Assembly (NCBI RefSeq): GCF_007859865.1
Contig: NZ_SJPI01000003.1
Location: 682,001-746,000, forward strand
Origin: Rubripirellula amarantea
GTDB lineage: Bacteria; Planctomycetota; Planctomycetia; Pirellulales; Pirellulaceae
Length of the DNA stretch: 64,000 bases
Direction: 5' to 3'
The notes under the pieces are model-generated. The model was not told where the DNA came from, searched no databases, and saw nothing but the letters and a program-made list of their open reading frames with translations. Both the position numbers and the translations under genes were made by a program. This document shows positions 46,334-55,181 of this stretch, one piece after another (the first letter of the stretch is position 1; each line of letters starts with the position of its first letter).

Positions 46334-47629
46334 TCAGGGTGCCATCAATTCGAGCGTCGCAAACGTCATTGCCTTGAACGCCGTTTCCAACGTTTCCTCG
46401 GCATCGGGGTAGTAAACGCCCGAGTGCAGAGAGGGAGCTGGAATGCCGAGCTTTTCAAACCGGTCGAGTCGTGCTTGATTCACCGAACCGACTCGGTACA
46501 TCAAAATCGGTACACCTGCGATACCATAGCGACTGAAATCTTCGCCGCCCATCGACGGTTCGTCGTCGATGATATTGTCCTCCCCGAGCACTCGCTGAAA
46601 AACAACCTTCATCCGAGCGGCTAGTTCATCATCGTTGCGAAGCGACGGAGTTCCTTCGCTATACGTCACTTCAGGTGGGTCGGCTCCGTGAGCCTGGGCG
46701 ACGGCTAACGCTCGACGTTTAATTGAGGCCAACAGCTTCTCGCGGACTTCTGGTTTGTAGCTTCGAACCGTCAACTGCAACTTGCAATCGTTGCCGATAA
46801 TGTTGTGCTTGGTGCCGCCGTGAATGGAGCCAACCGTCACGACTGCGGGATCAATCGGAGCCACCTCGCGACTTACGATCATTTGCAACGACACGATGAG
46901 TTCGGCCGCCATGGCGATCGGATCGATGGTTGTGTGAGGAGCACTGCCGTGACCGCCACGCCCCTTCATCGTGATGTCTACACTATCAACATTCGCCAAT
47001 GAGAATCCGGGGCGGATCGAGACAGTCCCGGTCGGGGTGTCTCCCGAGACGTGCATCGCCAATGCAAAATCAGGACGTGGAAATCGCTCGAAGAGTCCAT
47101 CGGCAAGCATTTGCTTTGCTCCTTCGCCACGTTCTTCCGCCGGCTGCCCGATCAACATTAGTGTTCCGGCCCACTGATCTTGATTCTCGGCAAGAAAGCC
47201 AGCGACGGCCGTAAGGTTTGTCATGTGAACATCATGTCCACAAGCATGCATCACGCCAGTCGATGTTCCGCTTTCAGTCTGCTTGGTCACCGTGGACGCA
47301 AAGGGCAGGGGAGTCGATTCAGTCACCGGCAACGCGTCTAAGTCAGTGCGCAACATCACCGTGGGACCGTCACCGTTCTTCAAAGTTGCAACGACACCAT
47401 GACCACCGACGCCGGCAGTGACCTCATAACCAAATCCTCGCCAAGTGTCGGCAAGTCTAGCCGCCGTGTTGGCTTCGTCATGAGACAACTCTGGGTTGGC
47501 ATGCAACCACTGGTACAATTCCAGATGCTCGGCGCGGTTATCATCAAACCATGACACCGGCTCAACTGCGACAACAGTCGAGCACTCTATCAGCCAAGCA
47601 ATACTTAGCACTAAGCAAAACAATCTCAT
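46334..47629 (-). CDS. Exported M20-family amidohydrolase
   Basis: This 431-residue metal-dependent amidohydrolase belongs to the M20D group (hippurate, IAA-amino acid, aminobenzoyl-glutamate hydrolases). Cys130, His132 and neighbours in HACGHDVHMT, and the Glu166-Glu167 pair in GQPAEERGEG, are the metal and catalytic residues; MGGEDFSRY near the C-terminus completes the site. A hydrophobic N-terminus (LFCLVLSIAWLIECSTVVAV) indicates export to the periplasm. I chose the ATG at 47629, which places this signal at the N-terminus; the frame is open to 47671. The substrate is likely an N-acyl amino acid but is not determined. It is divergent from the GH10 gene. Confidence 0.9.
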   Translation of the reverse strand: MRLFCLVLSIAWLIECSTVVAVEPVSWFDDNRAEHLELYQWLHANPELSHDEANTAARLADTWRGFGYEVTAGVGGHGVVATLKNGDGPTVMLRTDLDALPVTESTPLPFASTVTKQTESGTSTGVMHACGHDVHMTNLTAVAGFLAENQDQWAGTLMLIGQPAEERGEGAKQMLADGLFERFPRPDFALAMHVSGDTPTGTVSIRPGFSLANVDSVDITMKGRGGHGSAPHTTIDPIAMAAELIVSLQMIVSREVAPIDPAVVTVGSIHGGTKHNIIGNDCKLQLTVRSYKPEVREKLLASIKRRALAVAQAHGADPPEVTYSEGTPSLRNDDELAARMKVVFQRVLGEDNIIDDEPSMGGEDFSRYGIAGVPILMYRVGSVNQARLDRFEKLGIPAPSLHSGVYYPDAEETLETAFKAMTFATLELMAP

Positions 47630-47727
47630 GTAAACACCAGTTGGAACGTACGAAAACCGAATCCACAGCAATCCAAAATCAAGAACTTGGATTGTACCAA
47701 TTCTCGAGCATTGTCACCGCACCACCC

Positions 47728-49488
47728 ATGAACACTAAACTCGCATTGATCGTCACGGCTCTTCTCGCCGTCCTAGGCAGCCGCACTGATGCTGCTGACG
47801 CGGCCACGGTACTTCAATACGGCGCTTCGGATGATCTGACGTTTTATTTGGGTGGCGATGCCTCGAAGTCGTTGATCAAAGGCGTCGATGGGCGAACAGC
47901 GATACGCATCGACATCGCGAAAGCAGGTGAAAAGAACTGGAGTGTGCTTCACCATTCGCCACCGAATACTAAGCCGGTGGGCAAAGGCGACTTCGTTGTG
48001 TTTGAAATCGAAACGCGTGTCACCGGAGAACGCACTACCGAAGGATCTATCGGCGTCTACGCAGAATCTGCGGTGAAAGAAAAACAAGGCAGCGTTGGTG
48101 AGCAGGTTCATCCGACGACCGAACTGCGAACTTTCCGTCGCAGCGTCGTCAGCCCAAACGATTTCGAACCCGGCGAATTTATTCTTTCGGTGCATTTGGG
48201 AATCAAGGCTCAGGTGGTTGAGTTCTACGGAGCGAAAATGGAGGTCTATCCAGCGGATACGGATCCCGAACTGCTTCGCCTCGATGGAATCGATTGGACG
48301 GGACGTAGCCTTGATGCAGCTTGGCGAGATGCAGCCAATCAACGCATTGAAAAGATCCGCAAGCAGGACCTTAGCGTTTCTGTGGTCGATGCGGACGGCA
48401 ATCCAGTTGATGGTGCTGAGGTTACTATCAATCAGCAAAAGCATGCGTGGCGTTTCGGGACATTTGTCGGCAGCAAAATGCTCGGCGACACAGAGGACGC
48501 AAAACGGTATCGTGAGGCCGTGAAGTCACGATACAACTTTGTGACGCTACCTGCGTACTTAGCGAACTGGGGATGGCTGAGCGAGACGAATCGCAGGCAC
48601 TATTTCCAACTCGCCGATTGGGCCCAGAACGAAGGTATCCCCGCTCGCGGCCACCTGTTGGTGTATCCGGGATGGACGGCGACACCGCCGGAATGGTTTG
48701 ACATTCCCAAACCCGAACTGCGAACGAAACTCGCCGAACATATTCCACGAGCGATCGTCGCTTACCAAGATCGCGGCGTGACCGAGTGGGATGTCACCAA
48801 TGAACTTCGTTTCAACGAAACTTTCATGCAGGAGCTAGGCGGGTTAAGCGTTGCCGCCGACTGGTTCAAGTTAGCACGAAAGCATCTGCCTTCGGGTGAT
48901 TTGTACCTCAACGAGACTGTCATTCTCACCAACGGAGGTCACACCGAGAACGAACAAGCCACGTTAGAAAAACAAGTCAATGAATTGGTTGCGCAAGGAG
49001 CCCCCATCGACGGGATCGGATTGCAGGGCCACTTCGGCAGCGAATTGACCGCTCCTCCACGGCTGCTGCAGATCCTTGATCGCATAGCAAACCTGGGTCG
49101 CCCAATCATGATCACCGAGTTCGACATGGACATCGACGACAAGCAGGCACGAGGCGATTACCTGCGAGACTTTTATACGGTTTGCTTTAGTCACCCGGCG
49201 GTCAAAGGAGTTGTCGCGTGGGGATTTTGGGAAGGTGACATGTGGAAACCTCGAGGACATCTGCTGACTGAAGAATGGGAACCGACTCCATCGAGCCAAG
49301 CCTTCGACGATCTTGTTCTTGGCCAGTGGCTATCTCACGAATCGGGATCATCCGGTGCCAATGGCGATTGGACCACTCGCGTCTTCAAAGGAATGCATGA
49401 GGTCACCATTCGACAAGGTGACTACCAATGGACACGGACGATCGAAGTCAACGATGTCCCTGTTCGCGTGCAAGTGATCGTTCCCTAA
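47728..49488 (+). CDS. Secreted GH10-family glycoside hydrolase (endo-xylanase-like)
   Basis: This 586-residue protein has a signal peptide (KLALIVTALLAVLGSRTDA), a beta-sandwich region resembling a carbohydrate-binding module (about 25-195), a GH10 catalytic domain (about 240-520) and a short C-terminal beta tail. The acid/base Glu359 is in EWDVTNEL, the nucleophile Glu464 in MITEFDMD, and DGIGLQGHFGS is the conserved strand before it. Spacing of the two Glu residues (105) fits GH10. The usual RGHTLVWH reads RGHLLVYPG, so the aglycone side differs from standard xylanases and the substrate may be another beta-linked polysaccharide. Its stop is 6 bases from the convergent MFS gene. Confidence 0.9.
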   Translation: MNTKLALIVTALLAVLGSRTDAADAATVLQYGASDDLTFYLGGDASKSLIKGVDGRTAIRIDIAKAGEKNWSVLHHSPPNTKPVGKGDFVVFEIETRVTGERTTEGSIGVYAESAVKEKQGSVGEQVHPTTELRTFRRSVVSPNDFEPGEFILSVHLGIKAQVVEFYGAKMEVYPADTDPELLRLDGIDWTGRSLDAAWRDAANQRIEKIRKQDLSVSVVDADGNPVDGAEVTINQQKHAWRFGTFVGSKMLGDTEDAKRYREAVKSRYNFVTLPAYLANWGWLSETNRRHYFQLADWAQNEGIPARGHLLVYPGWTATPPEWFDIPKPELRTKLAEHIPRAIVAYQDRGVTEWDVTNELRFNETFMQELGGLSVAADWFKLARKHLPSGDLYLNETVILTNGGHTENEQATLEKQVNELVAQGAPIDGIGLQGHFGSELTAPPRLLQILDRIANLGRPIMITEFDMDIDDKQARGDYLRDFYTVCFSHPAVKGVVAWGFWEGDMWKPRGHLLTEEWEPTPSSQAFDDLVLGQWLSHESGSSGANGDWTTRVFKGMHEVTIRQGDYQWTRTIEVNDVPVRVQVIVP

Positions 49489-49494
49489 AATGCA

Positions 49495-50850
49495 TCACGA
49501 ACGTTCTTCACTAGCAAGCACCGGGCTGACAATACTGCCTGCGCCGGGGCGGACGGACAAGATCCGCATCCCAATTGATTTCAGGTGATGCGTCGGTACG
49601 ACAACACCGACCAATAACCCCAAGCACAACAGACGTCCTAACGACGAGATCGCAAACAGAGAATAGTACGTTTCAAACTGGCATCCCCAGTAAGCCAAGA
49701 TCGCAGCCCCCGCTAACGCGCCGATACAAATCGCCAACGTGTTGGCAAAATTGTAGTAGGTCAACAAACGAGTCCTTTGGCTTGCCGGAAGCGTTTCAAA
49801 GAACATCAAGAAAAACCCAAGCTCGTACGCCGACCACGCAATTCCGCTGATGATTTGAATGAACCCCAACCACCAAACGTTGGTCGAGACAATCCAAAGC
49901 GATGCCAACGGGACCAACCCGAGGCCACCTATCCAAAGCACTTTCACGGCTCCGGTTCGTTCAGCAACTCGTCCCCAAAAGGACATGGTCAGCACCTTGC
50001 TAACGAAAGCCAATGACACCAACAAAACATAGGTGCCGTAGCCGAATTCCAATTGCTTAAGCATGTACGGGACGAAAAAGGGACCGCTTAATTGAATAAA
50101 CGCCTGCATGAAGACTAGATAAATCAGCAAACGAATGGCCGTGTGGCTGATCGTATCGGTCGGCGATGTGGCTTCGCGGCTAGGGGATGAACTTAGTAAT
50201 ACCGCGTTGCTGTCCGACGATGTGGTTCGGTGTAAAAAGCCAGCCGACACAATCCTGAGCCCACCGGCAATGCAAAACATGGCAGCAAAAGCTTCCAGAC
50301 CTAGTTCTTTGTTCGATGACCATTGCAAAAGCATGCCAGCGGAGAGCAACCCGGCAAACGTGCAGACTTGTTGCAGGCGTGACCGCTTAGAGAAAAAGCG
50401 AACGCGACGCTCCTTGGCGACGACGGTTTCCATCCAAGTGTTCCACGCTGGGCCTGTGGCCAAGCCGGCGGCCCAATACACCGAGGCGATGAGCAGAAGC
50501 AACGGCAAGGAAAGTGAACCCCGCCAAGCCGCGTACGCGAGTGGAATAAATGTGATTGCCTGGATGGCTGCCCCTAAGACAATCCAACGTTGCAAACCGC
50601 CGATCCAGCGGATCGCAATGGGTGAAATCAACTGAATCGCCCCGCCAGCAAGCAGCGGCAAACTTGCTACCAATCCGGCTTCGGTCTCCCCCAGGCCAAC
50701 CGCCAACGCGAAGGCTGGAAAATACGTTTCTCCGCAGCCAACCATCCCGCCAAAACACGCGGCATCCCCCATGCTACGTCGGAGGTTTTGCTGCTCGCCG
50801 TCGATGTGAGTAAACGAAACTTGACTGTTGGTAGTGGGGACGCAGTGCAT
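49495..50850 (-). CDS. Major facilitator superfamily transporter
   Basis: This 451-residue protein has about 12 membrane segments, in two halves separated by a polar loop (HRTTSSDSNAVLLSSSPSREA). It is a member of the MFS. The start ATG is at 50850 (MHCVPTTNSQ); a TTG two codons upstream is less likely. It lies 44 bases after the N-formylglutamate amidohydrolase gene on the same strand and is therefore probably the last gene of the ligase/peptidase operon above it. An exporter for the operon product would fit this position, but a separate promoter cannot be ruled out. The substrate is unknown. Confidence 0.87.
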   Translation of the reverse strand: MHCVPTTNSQVSFTHIDGEQQNLRRSMGDAACFGGMVGCGETYFPAFALAVGLGETEAGLVASLPLLAGGAIQLISPIAIRWIGGLQRWIVLGAAIQAITFIPLAYAAWRGSLSLPLLLLIASVYWAAGLATGPAWNTWMETVVAKERRVRFFSKRSRLQQVCTFAGLLSAGMLLQWSSNKELGLEAFAAMFCIAGGLRIVSAGFLHRTTSSDSNAVLLSSSPSREATSPTDTISHTAIRLLIYLVFMQAFIQLSGPFFVPYMLKQLEFGYGTYVLLVSLAFVSKVLTMSFWGRVAERTGAVKVLWIGGLGLVPLASLWIVSTNVWWLGFIQIISGIAWSAYELGFFLMFFETLPASQRTRLLTYYNFANTLAICIGALAGAAILAYWGCQFETYYSLFAISSLGRLLCLGLLVGVVVPTHHLKSIGMRILSVRPGAGSIVSPVLASEERS

Positions 50851-50883
50851 GGACAACTAGAGCGAATATAGCGAAGGGAGGTT

Positions 50884-50900
50884 CGATAGTACTACTATCG
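50884..50900. promoter_or_regulatory. Perfect 17-bp palindrome
   Basis: cgatagta and tactatcg form a perfect 8-bp inverted repeat around one central base, overlapping the stop codon of the amidohydrolase gene and 34 bases before the MFS start. The centre is too short for a stable hairpin loop, so an operator is more plausible than a terminator. Confidence 0.4.
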
Positions 50901-51641
50901 TCCATCCGACGGAATCTGGTCCAGCAAAGAAGCCACGATAGAGTGCTGCTGGATCGGATCACGCTTAAAAAAGCGGTTTGAGATTTCAATCTCTATTCCA
51001 AAATATTCGCTTTCGCAAAACTGTCGACGCAATGCTGTTGTGAAACCGTCGTCGGTTCCCGCGTACGGTTGATTGTTGACCACACGTAGTCTTGGACGGA
51101 CCTTCAGCATCCCCAATCGCCAACTTTCGCAAAAATTAGTTTCGCCGGGTCGTGATGGATCAAACAACAACCCCACGTCGATCGGTCGCCAATTGCCTTT
51201 CATTCGTGGGGTAAACGTGTGCACGGACAAGTGGACCAAAAGACTTCCAACTGAAATTGCCGCCGCAATCGTATCACGCACGCGATTGCGGTAGGGATAG
51301 TAGTACTGCTGAAGTACTTGTTGCTGCTGAGATGCTGGCAAACGTCGCGAGAACTTTGAAAGCAGCTCGGGATTCTCAATCGAACGGTTGAGATCTACGA
51401 GTAAGCGAGTCACTTGGCAAGAATCAAGATCGCAACCCAGGCGATCGGCAATCTGGCGGGCGGCCGCTACCGCACCTGGATCGTAGCCACGATGACTTGA
51501 GAGTAGTTTTTGAGCTTGCGGTGACGCAAACACCGACGAATACGCCATCGGCACATCGTTGCCTGCATGCTCGCAAGTCACGACAAATACGCGATCTTGG
51601 CGGCTCGCGAGCTTACGGCTCACGGCTGGAACGGTTCCCAT
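50895..51641 (-). CDS. N-formylglutamate amidohydrolase family protein
   Basis: This 248-residue protein matches the N-formylglutamate amidohydrolase (HutG-like) family: VVTCEHAGNDVP near residue 20, RGYDPGA, LLVDLNRS, VHTFTP and YFGIEIEISNRF. Family members hydrolyse N-formyl-glutamate in histidine breakdown, but no hut genes are nearby. Here the gene overlaps the GCS2 ligase by 22 bases, within an operon containing a RimK-like ligase and two peptidases, so it more likely acts on an N-acyl or formyl group of the operon product. Cytoplasmic; no signal peptide. Confidence 0.9.
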   Translation of the reverse strand: MGTVPAVSRKLASRQDRVFVVTCEHAGNDVPMAYSSVFASPQAQKLLSSHRGYDPGAVAAARQIADRLGCDLDSCQVTRLLVDLNRSIENPELLSKFSRRLPASQQQQVLQQYYYPYRNRVRDTIAAAISVGSLLVHLSVHTFTPRMKGNWRPIDVGLLFDPSRPGETNFCESWRLGMLKVRPRLRVVNNQPYAGTDDGFTTALRRQFCESEYFGIEIEISNRFFKRDPIQQHSIVASLLDQIPSDGR

Positions 51642-52861
51642 TGGTCAAGGCAGTCTGCGAGTTGGTCATAGACGTTGTGGAGATCTTCCTGCGAAAAATC
51701 ATCGCCGAGGGATTTGCAAATTCTCGTCGCGAGAGTCCCTTCGTTTTCGATAACCTCCAACGGGGCGTACAACGTGGCGAGCGAAGAATCGTCGCGTCGA
51801 ACACGATGAAGCAATTCGGACCACAGTTCGCGACCCCGACAACTCGCTCGGTTCACGCCAAGCGTAGCTAAGTAGGCGCTGTCCGAGATGACGGCATTTT
51901 CAGCATCCGTGGAAACGTCATCTAGGACCGCACGTAAAGACGCCGTCCCGATTGCTTGCTGAGCTTCTAGGCTGGACACGTTCTCTTCGACCAGCCACTT
52001 CACCACCGCCGTTACCGCCGCACAAATGGCGACGTCAGCACCGGGGTATTCCTGCACATCCATCACTCGCAATTCCACGCTGCCGCGATCAAACCGAGCG
52101 ATCGCGCCCCGAGCATTCAAAAAGTCAATCTGCAATACACCGCTGGGATCATGCACTTTGACGTCACGCTGTATGGGCTCGAACACTTCGCGGCGATAGG
52201 TCGCTTCATCGAAGATTGATTCTGGAATCACTTGACCGGTCAATGAGCCCATCGCGCGACAGTGGTCGGCATAGTACTGCATCCGAGTGTCCATCTTCCC
52301 GGTGTATTGGCCGTCGACAATGGGCGAACTTGCGGTCAACGCGGGCAGGATCGGCAACACCAACCGCACCGCGGCATGCAACCTAGAAAACTCTTCGTCG
52401 CCATCGAAAGGAAGGTTCAAGTGAACACTTTGGACATTCGCCCAACCGTGCGACTTACAGTCGAAAATTCGATCGTAGGCTTGGTAGATCTCGTAGTTCT
52501 CGTGAGGCCACAAAATTGTCTCGATCGCAGGGTTCATCCAAGGATGCATTGCCGTAGGCAGCAACCGGACGTTAAGCCGATCAAGAACCGGGCGCAGATC
52601 AACCATCGCTTTTTCAAACTGCGACGGCAACGATCGAATCTTCTTCGCTGGTAGTGTGGTCTTAAGTTCTAAGACGTGTAGGGCTAGCTCGTTGGACCAT
52701 GTGATAGGACCGGATTCAAAATCACTGACGAGCTGTCCTCCGGCAAGTATTGCCAACACCGTGTCAGCAACAGGGCGCACGTTAAGCGTATCTCGATCAA
52801 CGAGCATGTATTCCATTTCGATGCCGAAAGCTTCGAACAGTTTTAGATCTTGAGTAGTCAT
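51620..52861 (-). CDS. GCS2-family glutamate-cysteine ligase-like enzyme
   Basis: This 413-residue protein belongs to the GCS2 carboxylate-amine ligase family (YbdK-like). AFGIEMEYMLVD matches the G-x-E-x-E block that binds metal-ATP, ALHVLELKTT and VHLNLPFDGDEEF supply further active-site acids, and ELRVMDVQEYPGADVAIC lies near the C-terminal part of the fold. The enzyme should join a glutamate-type gamma-carboxylate to an amine using ATP. Context (RimK-like ligase 65 bases upstream, amidohydrolase overlapping downstream) indicates a dedicated peptide-like product and not glutathione synthesis, as no gshB is present. Confidence 0.9.
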   Translation of the reverse strand: MTTQDLKLFEAFGIEMEYMLVDRDTLNVRPVADTVLAILAGGQLVSDFESGPITWSNELALHVLELKTTLPAKKIRSLPSQFEKAMVDLRPVLDRLNVRLLPTAMHPWMNPAIETILWPHENYEIYQAYDRIFDCKSHGWANVQSVHLNLPFDGDEEFSRLHAAVRLVLPILPALTASSPIVDGQYTGKMDTRMQYYADHCRAMGSLTGQVIPESIFDEATYRREVFEPIQRDVKVHDPSGVLQIDFLNARGAIARFDRGSVELRVMDVQEYPGADVAICAAVTAVVKWLVEENVSSLEAQQAIGTASLRAVLDDVSTDAENAVISDSAYLATLGVNRASCRGRELWSELLHRVRRDDSSLATLYAPLEVIENEGTLATRICKSLGDDFSQEDLHNVYDQLADCLDQWEPFQP

Positions 52862-52926
52862 GGGGCGGTTGATTCAGTTGAAGGTTGCGTACATCGTTTT
52901 GAAGAAGCAATATCTTGCCAACAATG

Positions 52927-54396
52927 TCATGAGTTCGATTGTTTATTGGCTTCGATTCGACGCACGAAGGACTCCATGATTCGGCGATACAAGTCGTCTC
53001 GAAGGATGGCGTCCTCGACTCCTGAATCCAAATTAGGGTTATCGTTGACTTCAATGACGTAGAATTGACCGTCGGCTTCCTTAATGTCGACACCGTATAG
53101 ACCGTTGCCGATCAGGTTGGCCGCTTTCACCGCTGTCGCGACGGCTTTTCGCGGCGCCAATTCCACCGGCAGCGTGTCGGCTTTTCCAAATTGAGGTTTG
53201 CTGCCGCCCGCATTGTGCTTGGCGATCTGCCAATGCCCCTTTGCCATGTGGTACTTGCAAGCAAATATTGCTCGCCCGTCCAGGACACCAATCCGCCAAT
53301 CAAAGTCGGTCCGCATGTACTGTTGAGCAATCACCAACTCGGACGTTTCGAAAAACTCGGAAAGCCGGGAACTTAACTCCTGTTCATCAGCCGCTTTGAC
53401 GACGCCTTGGGAAAACGCACTGTCGGGCCGCTTCAGTACAACGGGAAACATAAATTCCTGGGCAATCTCAGCAGCGTTTCGTCGGTGAACGATCCAAGTT
53501 TGAGGTGTGGGAATCTTTGCTCGATTGAGCAATTCTGCGAGGTAAACCTTGTTCGTGCAACGAAGGATCGACAAAGGGTCGTCGATCACCACCATGCCTG
53601 CGGCTTCGGCACGTCGAGCCAAGCGATAGGTGTGATGGTTCACTGCCGTCGTTTCGCGAATGAACAACGCATCAAATTCAAGAATCCGTCCTGAGTCCTG
53701 GCGAGTGATCAGTTCAGCGGATACTCCCTCGGCCGCTGCAGCTTTCACCAATTTCTTCAACGCCGATTCGTCCGAGGGCGCTAGATCACCTTCTTCGGGA
53801 TTGTGCAAAATCGCTAGGTCATAGCGAGCCGACTTTCGCTTGGGACGACTGAAGGCACGACGCGAAAAGTGCTCGGCCGCGGCGTCGGCGACGAAGTCAC
53901 GGTGGCCTTCGGGAATTGAATTCAGTGCTAGTGCGGAAGCCCTCCTCAATCGCCATTTGCTGCGACGCGAGAAATGAAAACACAACAGCGGAGCCTGAAA
54001 GAGTCCGTAGAGTTCCTTAGCCAACTTGTCGTACTTCTTGGCGAAGTTGGCTCCGAAGTAAACGCTTAAGACGAACTCGTCGCTGCTGACTCCCTTCAGG
54101 GACGATTGGATCAAGTCCTCTAGAGACTGTGGAACCAATCGCACAGCAGCCGATCCATGCAAGTCTTGAATGGTCGAAACATCGGGAAAAGGCCGATGCC
54201 CGCGTGCCTCGGCTAGCAATGAAACGTAGTATCCAATGCTTTGGTAGCCATAGGAACGGCTTAAGTTGTAAATTCGGGTTCCACGTCGAAGCGAAGCGTC
54301 GTTGCTCGCGAGATAGTCACGCGGGTCAACTGTTTCGACGTCGTAGAATGGACCAAGCCAATCATCGCCATTTTCGGCGACTAAGATTGCGTTCAT
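52927..54396 (-). CDS. RimK-like ATP-grasp ligase with N-terminal RLAN-type domain
   Basis: This 489-residue protein has an N-terminal domain of the RimK-like ATP-grasp N-terminal type (about 1-190, including YNLSRSYGYQSIGYYVSLLAEARG) and a C-terminal ATP-grasp domain (about 250-485) with FPVVLKRPDSAFSQGVVKA, DWRIGVLDGRAIFACKYH and the metal-binding YVIEVNDNPNLDSG. It lacks the compact form of ribosomal protein S6 modifying RimK, so it more likely ligates amino acids to a small substrate. It overlaps the C39 peptidase gene by 4 bases and precedes the GCS2 gene, forming a two-ligase operon. Confidence 0.92.
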   Translation of the reverse strand: MNAILVAENGDDWLGPFYDVETVDPRDYLASNDASLRRGTRIYNLSRSYGYQSIGYYVSLLAEARGHRPFPDVSTIQDLHGSAAVRLVPQSLEDLIQSSLKGVSSDEFVLSVYFGANFAKKYDKLAKELYGLFQAPLLCFHFSRRSKWRLRRASALALNSIPEGHRDFVADAAAEHFSRRAFSRPKRKSARYDLAILHNPEEGDLAPSDESALKKLVKAAAAEGVSAELITRQDSGRILEFDALFIRETTAVNHHTYRLARRAEAAGMVVIDDPLSILRCTNKVYLAELLNRAKIPTPQTWIVHRRNAAEIAQEFMFPVVLKRPDSAFSQGVVKAADEQELSSRLSEFFETSELVIAQQYMRTDFDWRIGVLDGRAIFACKYHMAKGHWQIAKHNAGGSKPQFGKADTLPVELAPRKAVATAVKAANLIGNGLYGVDIKEADGQFYVIEVNDNPNLDSGVEDAILRDDLYRRIMESFVRRIEANKQSNS

Positions 54397-55181
54397 GTAG
54401 GAATAGGTTCTCTGGGACGAATGGTCATCAGGTTGGCATCGTACGTGACGATACCGAGCAAAATCGCGGATGTCACACGCGATAACATGGCTGGGTACTT
54501 GTTCGTCGGTGCCATTGGGTTGGGGTGTAGCGGATCGGCAATCAGGACAACTTGCTTCGCGGGATCGTAACCATGCAACACGACGAAGTGTCCCATCGGA
54601 TCGCCAATGACGTCATCATCAATACTGCGATGGATACCATCGACGATGGCTGCCCGTTGACGGGATTCTTGATAAAGATAGGTAGCACTAAGGCCACAAA
54701 GGATGGGGACGCGAGCTGCAAGCAGATCAACTATCAGCGACTCTTCAAGCGGCTGCATCTGCACGCGTCCACCAAGCGAAAGGAACAGCAAGTAGGCATC
54801 CGTGGCCGCCTGCAGCCGAGCTTGATCAATGCCTATTTGGTTTCGCTTGGCCTCAAGTTGCAACTGCAACCGCTCAGCCAGAAAGTCGGCTGAAAACATT
54901 TCACCATTCTCATCGAACCACGTGGGATCAAAGATTTGAAGGTTATAGGTAACGATGACGACGTCAAAATCGCGTTTGAGCGCGTCACAGCCAAGGTTCA
55001 CTGCTAGGGTTCCGCCTGTGCCAAGTTCGCCGACGTCGCGAATCAGTTGATCCAACGAAACCGTGGCGTTCCAGTACTCGTAGACGGCCGCTAGGCAGGT
55101 CGGCCCGCAGCTTGTTTCAGAGGGTTGAGGCTGGATTTCCAGCTCCAATAAATGCTCGCGGGCATCGAAAGGCGTTGTCAT
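54393..55181 (-). CDS. C39-like papain-fold peptidase
   Basis: This 262-residue protein resembles the C39 peptidase family of bacteriocin-processing cysteine proteases. Cys25 in ETSCGPTCLAAVYEYW is the likely nucleophile, and MGHFVVLHGYD with VLIADPLHPNPM supplies the His and Asp. It has no signal peptide or ABC domain, so it probably acts in the cytoplasm. It overlaps both neighbours by 4 bases (RimK-like ligase downstream, M42 peptidase upstream), indicating translational coupling. A likely role is cleaving or transferring a peptide bond of the ligase product; no target is encoded nearby as an obvious precursor peptide. Confidence 0.88.
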   Translation of the reverse strand: MTTPFDAREHLLELEIQPQPSETSCGPTCLAAVYEYWNATVSLDQLIRDVGELGTGGTLAVNLGCDALKRDFDVVIVTYNLQIFDPTWFDENGEMFSADFLAERLQLQLEAKRNQIGIDQARLQAATDAYLLFLSLGGRVQMQPLEESLIVDLLAARVPILCGLSATYLYQESRQRAAIVDGIHRSIDDDVIGDPMGHFVVLHGYDPAKQVVLIADPLHPNPMAPTNKYPAMLSRVTSAILLGIVTYDANLMTIRPREPIPT

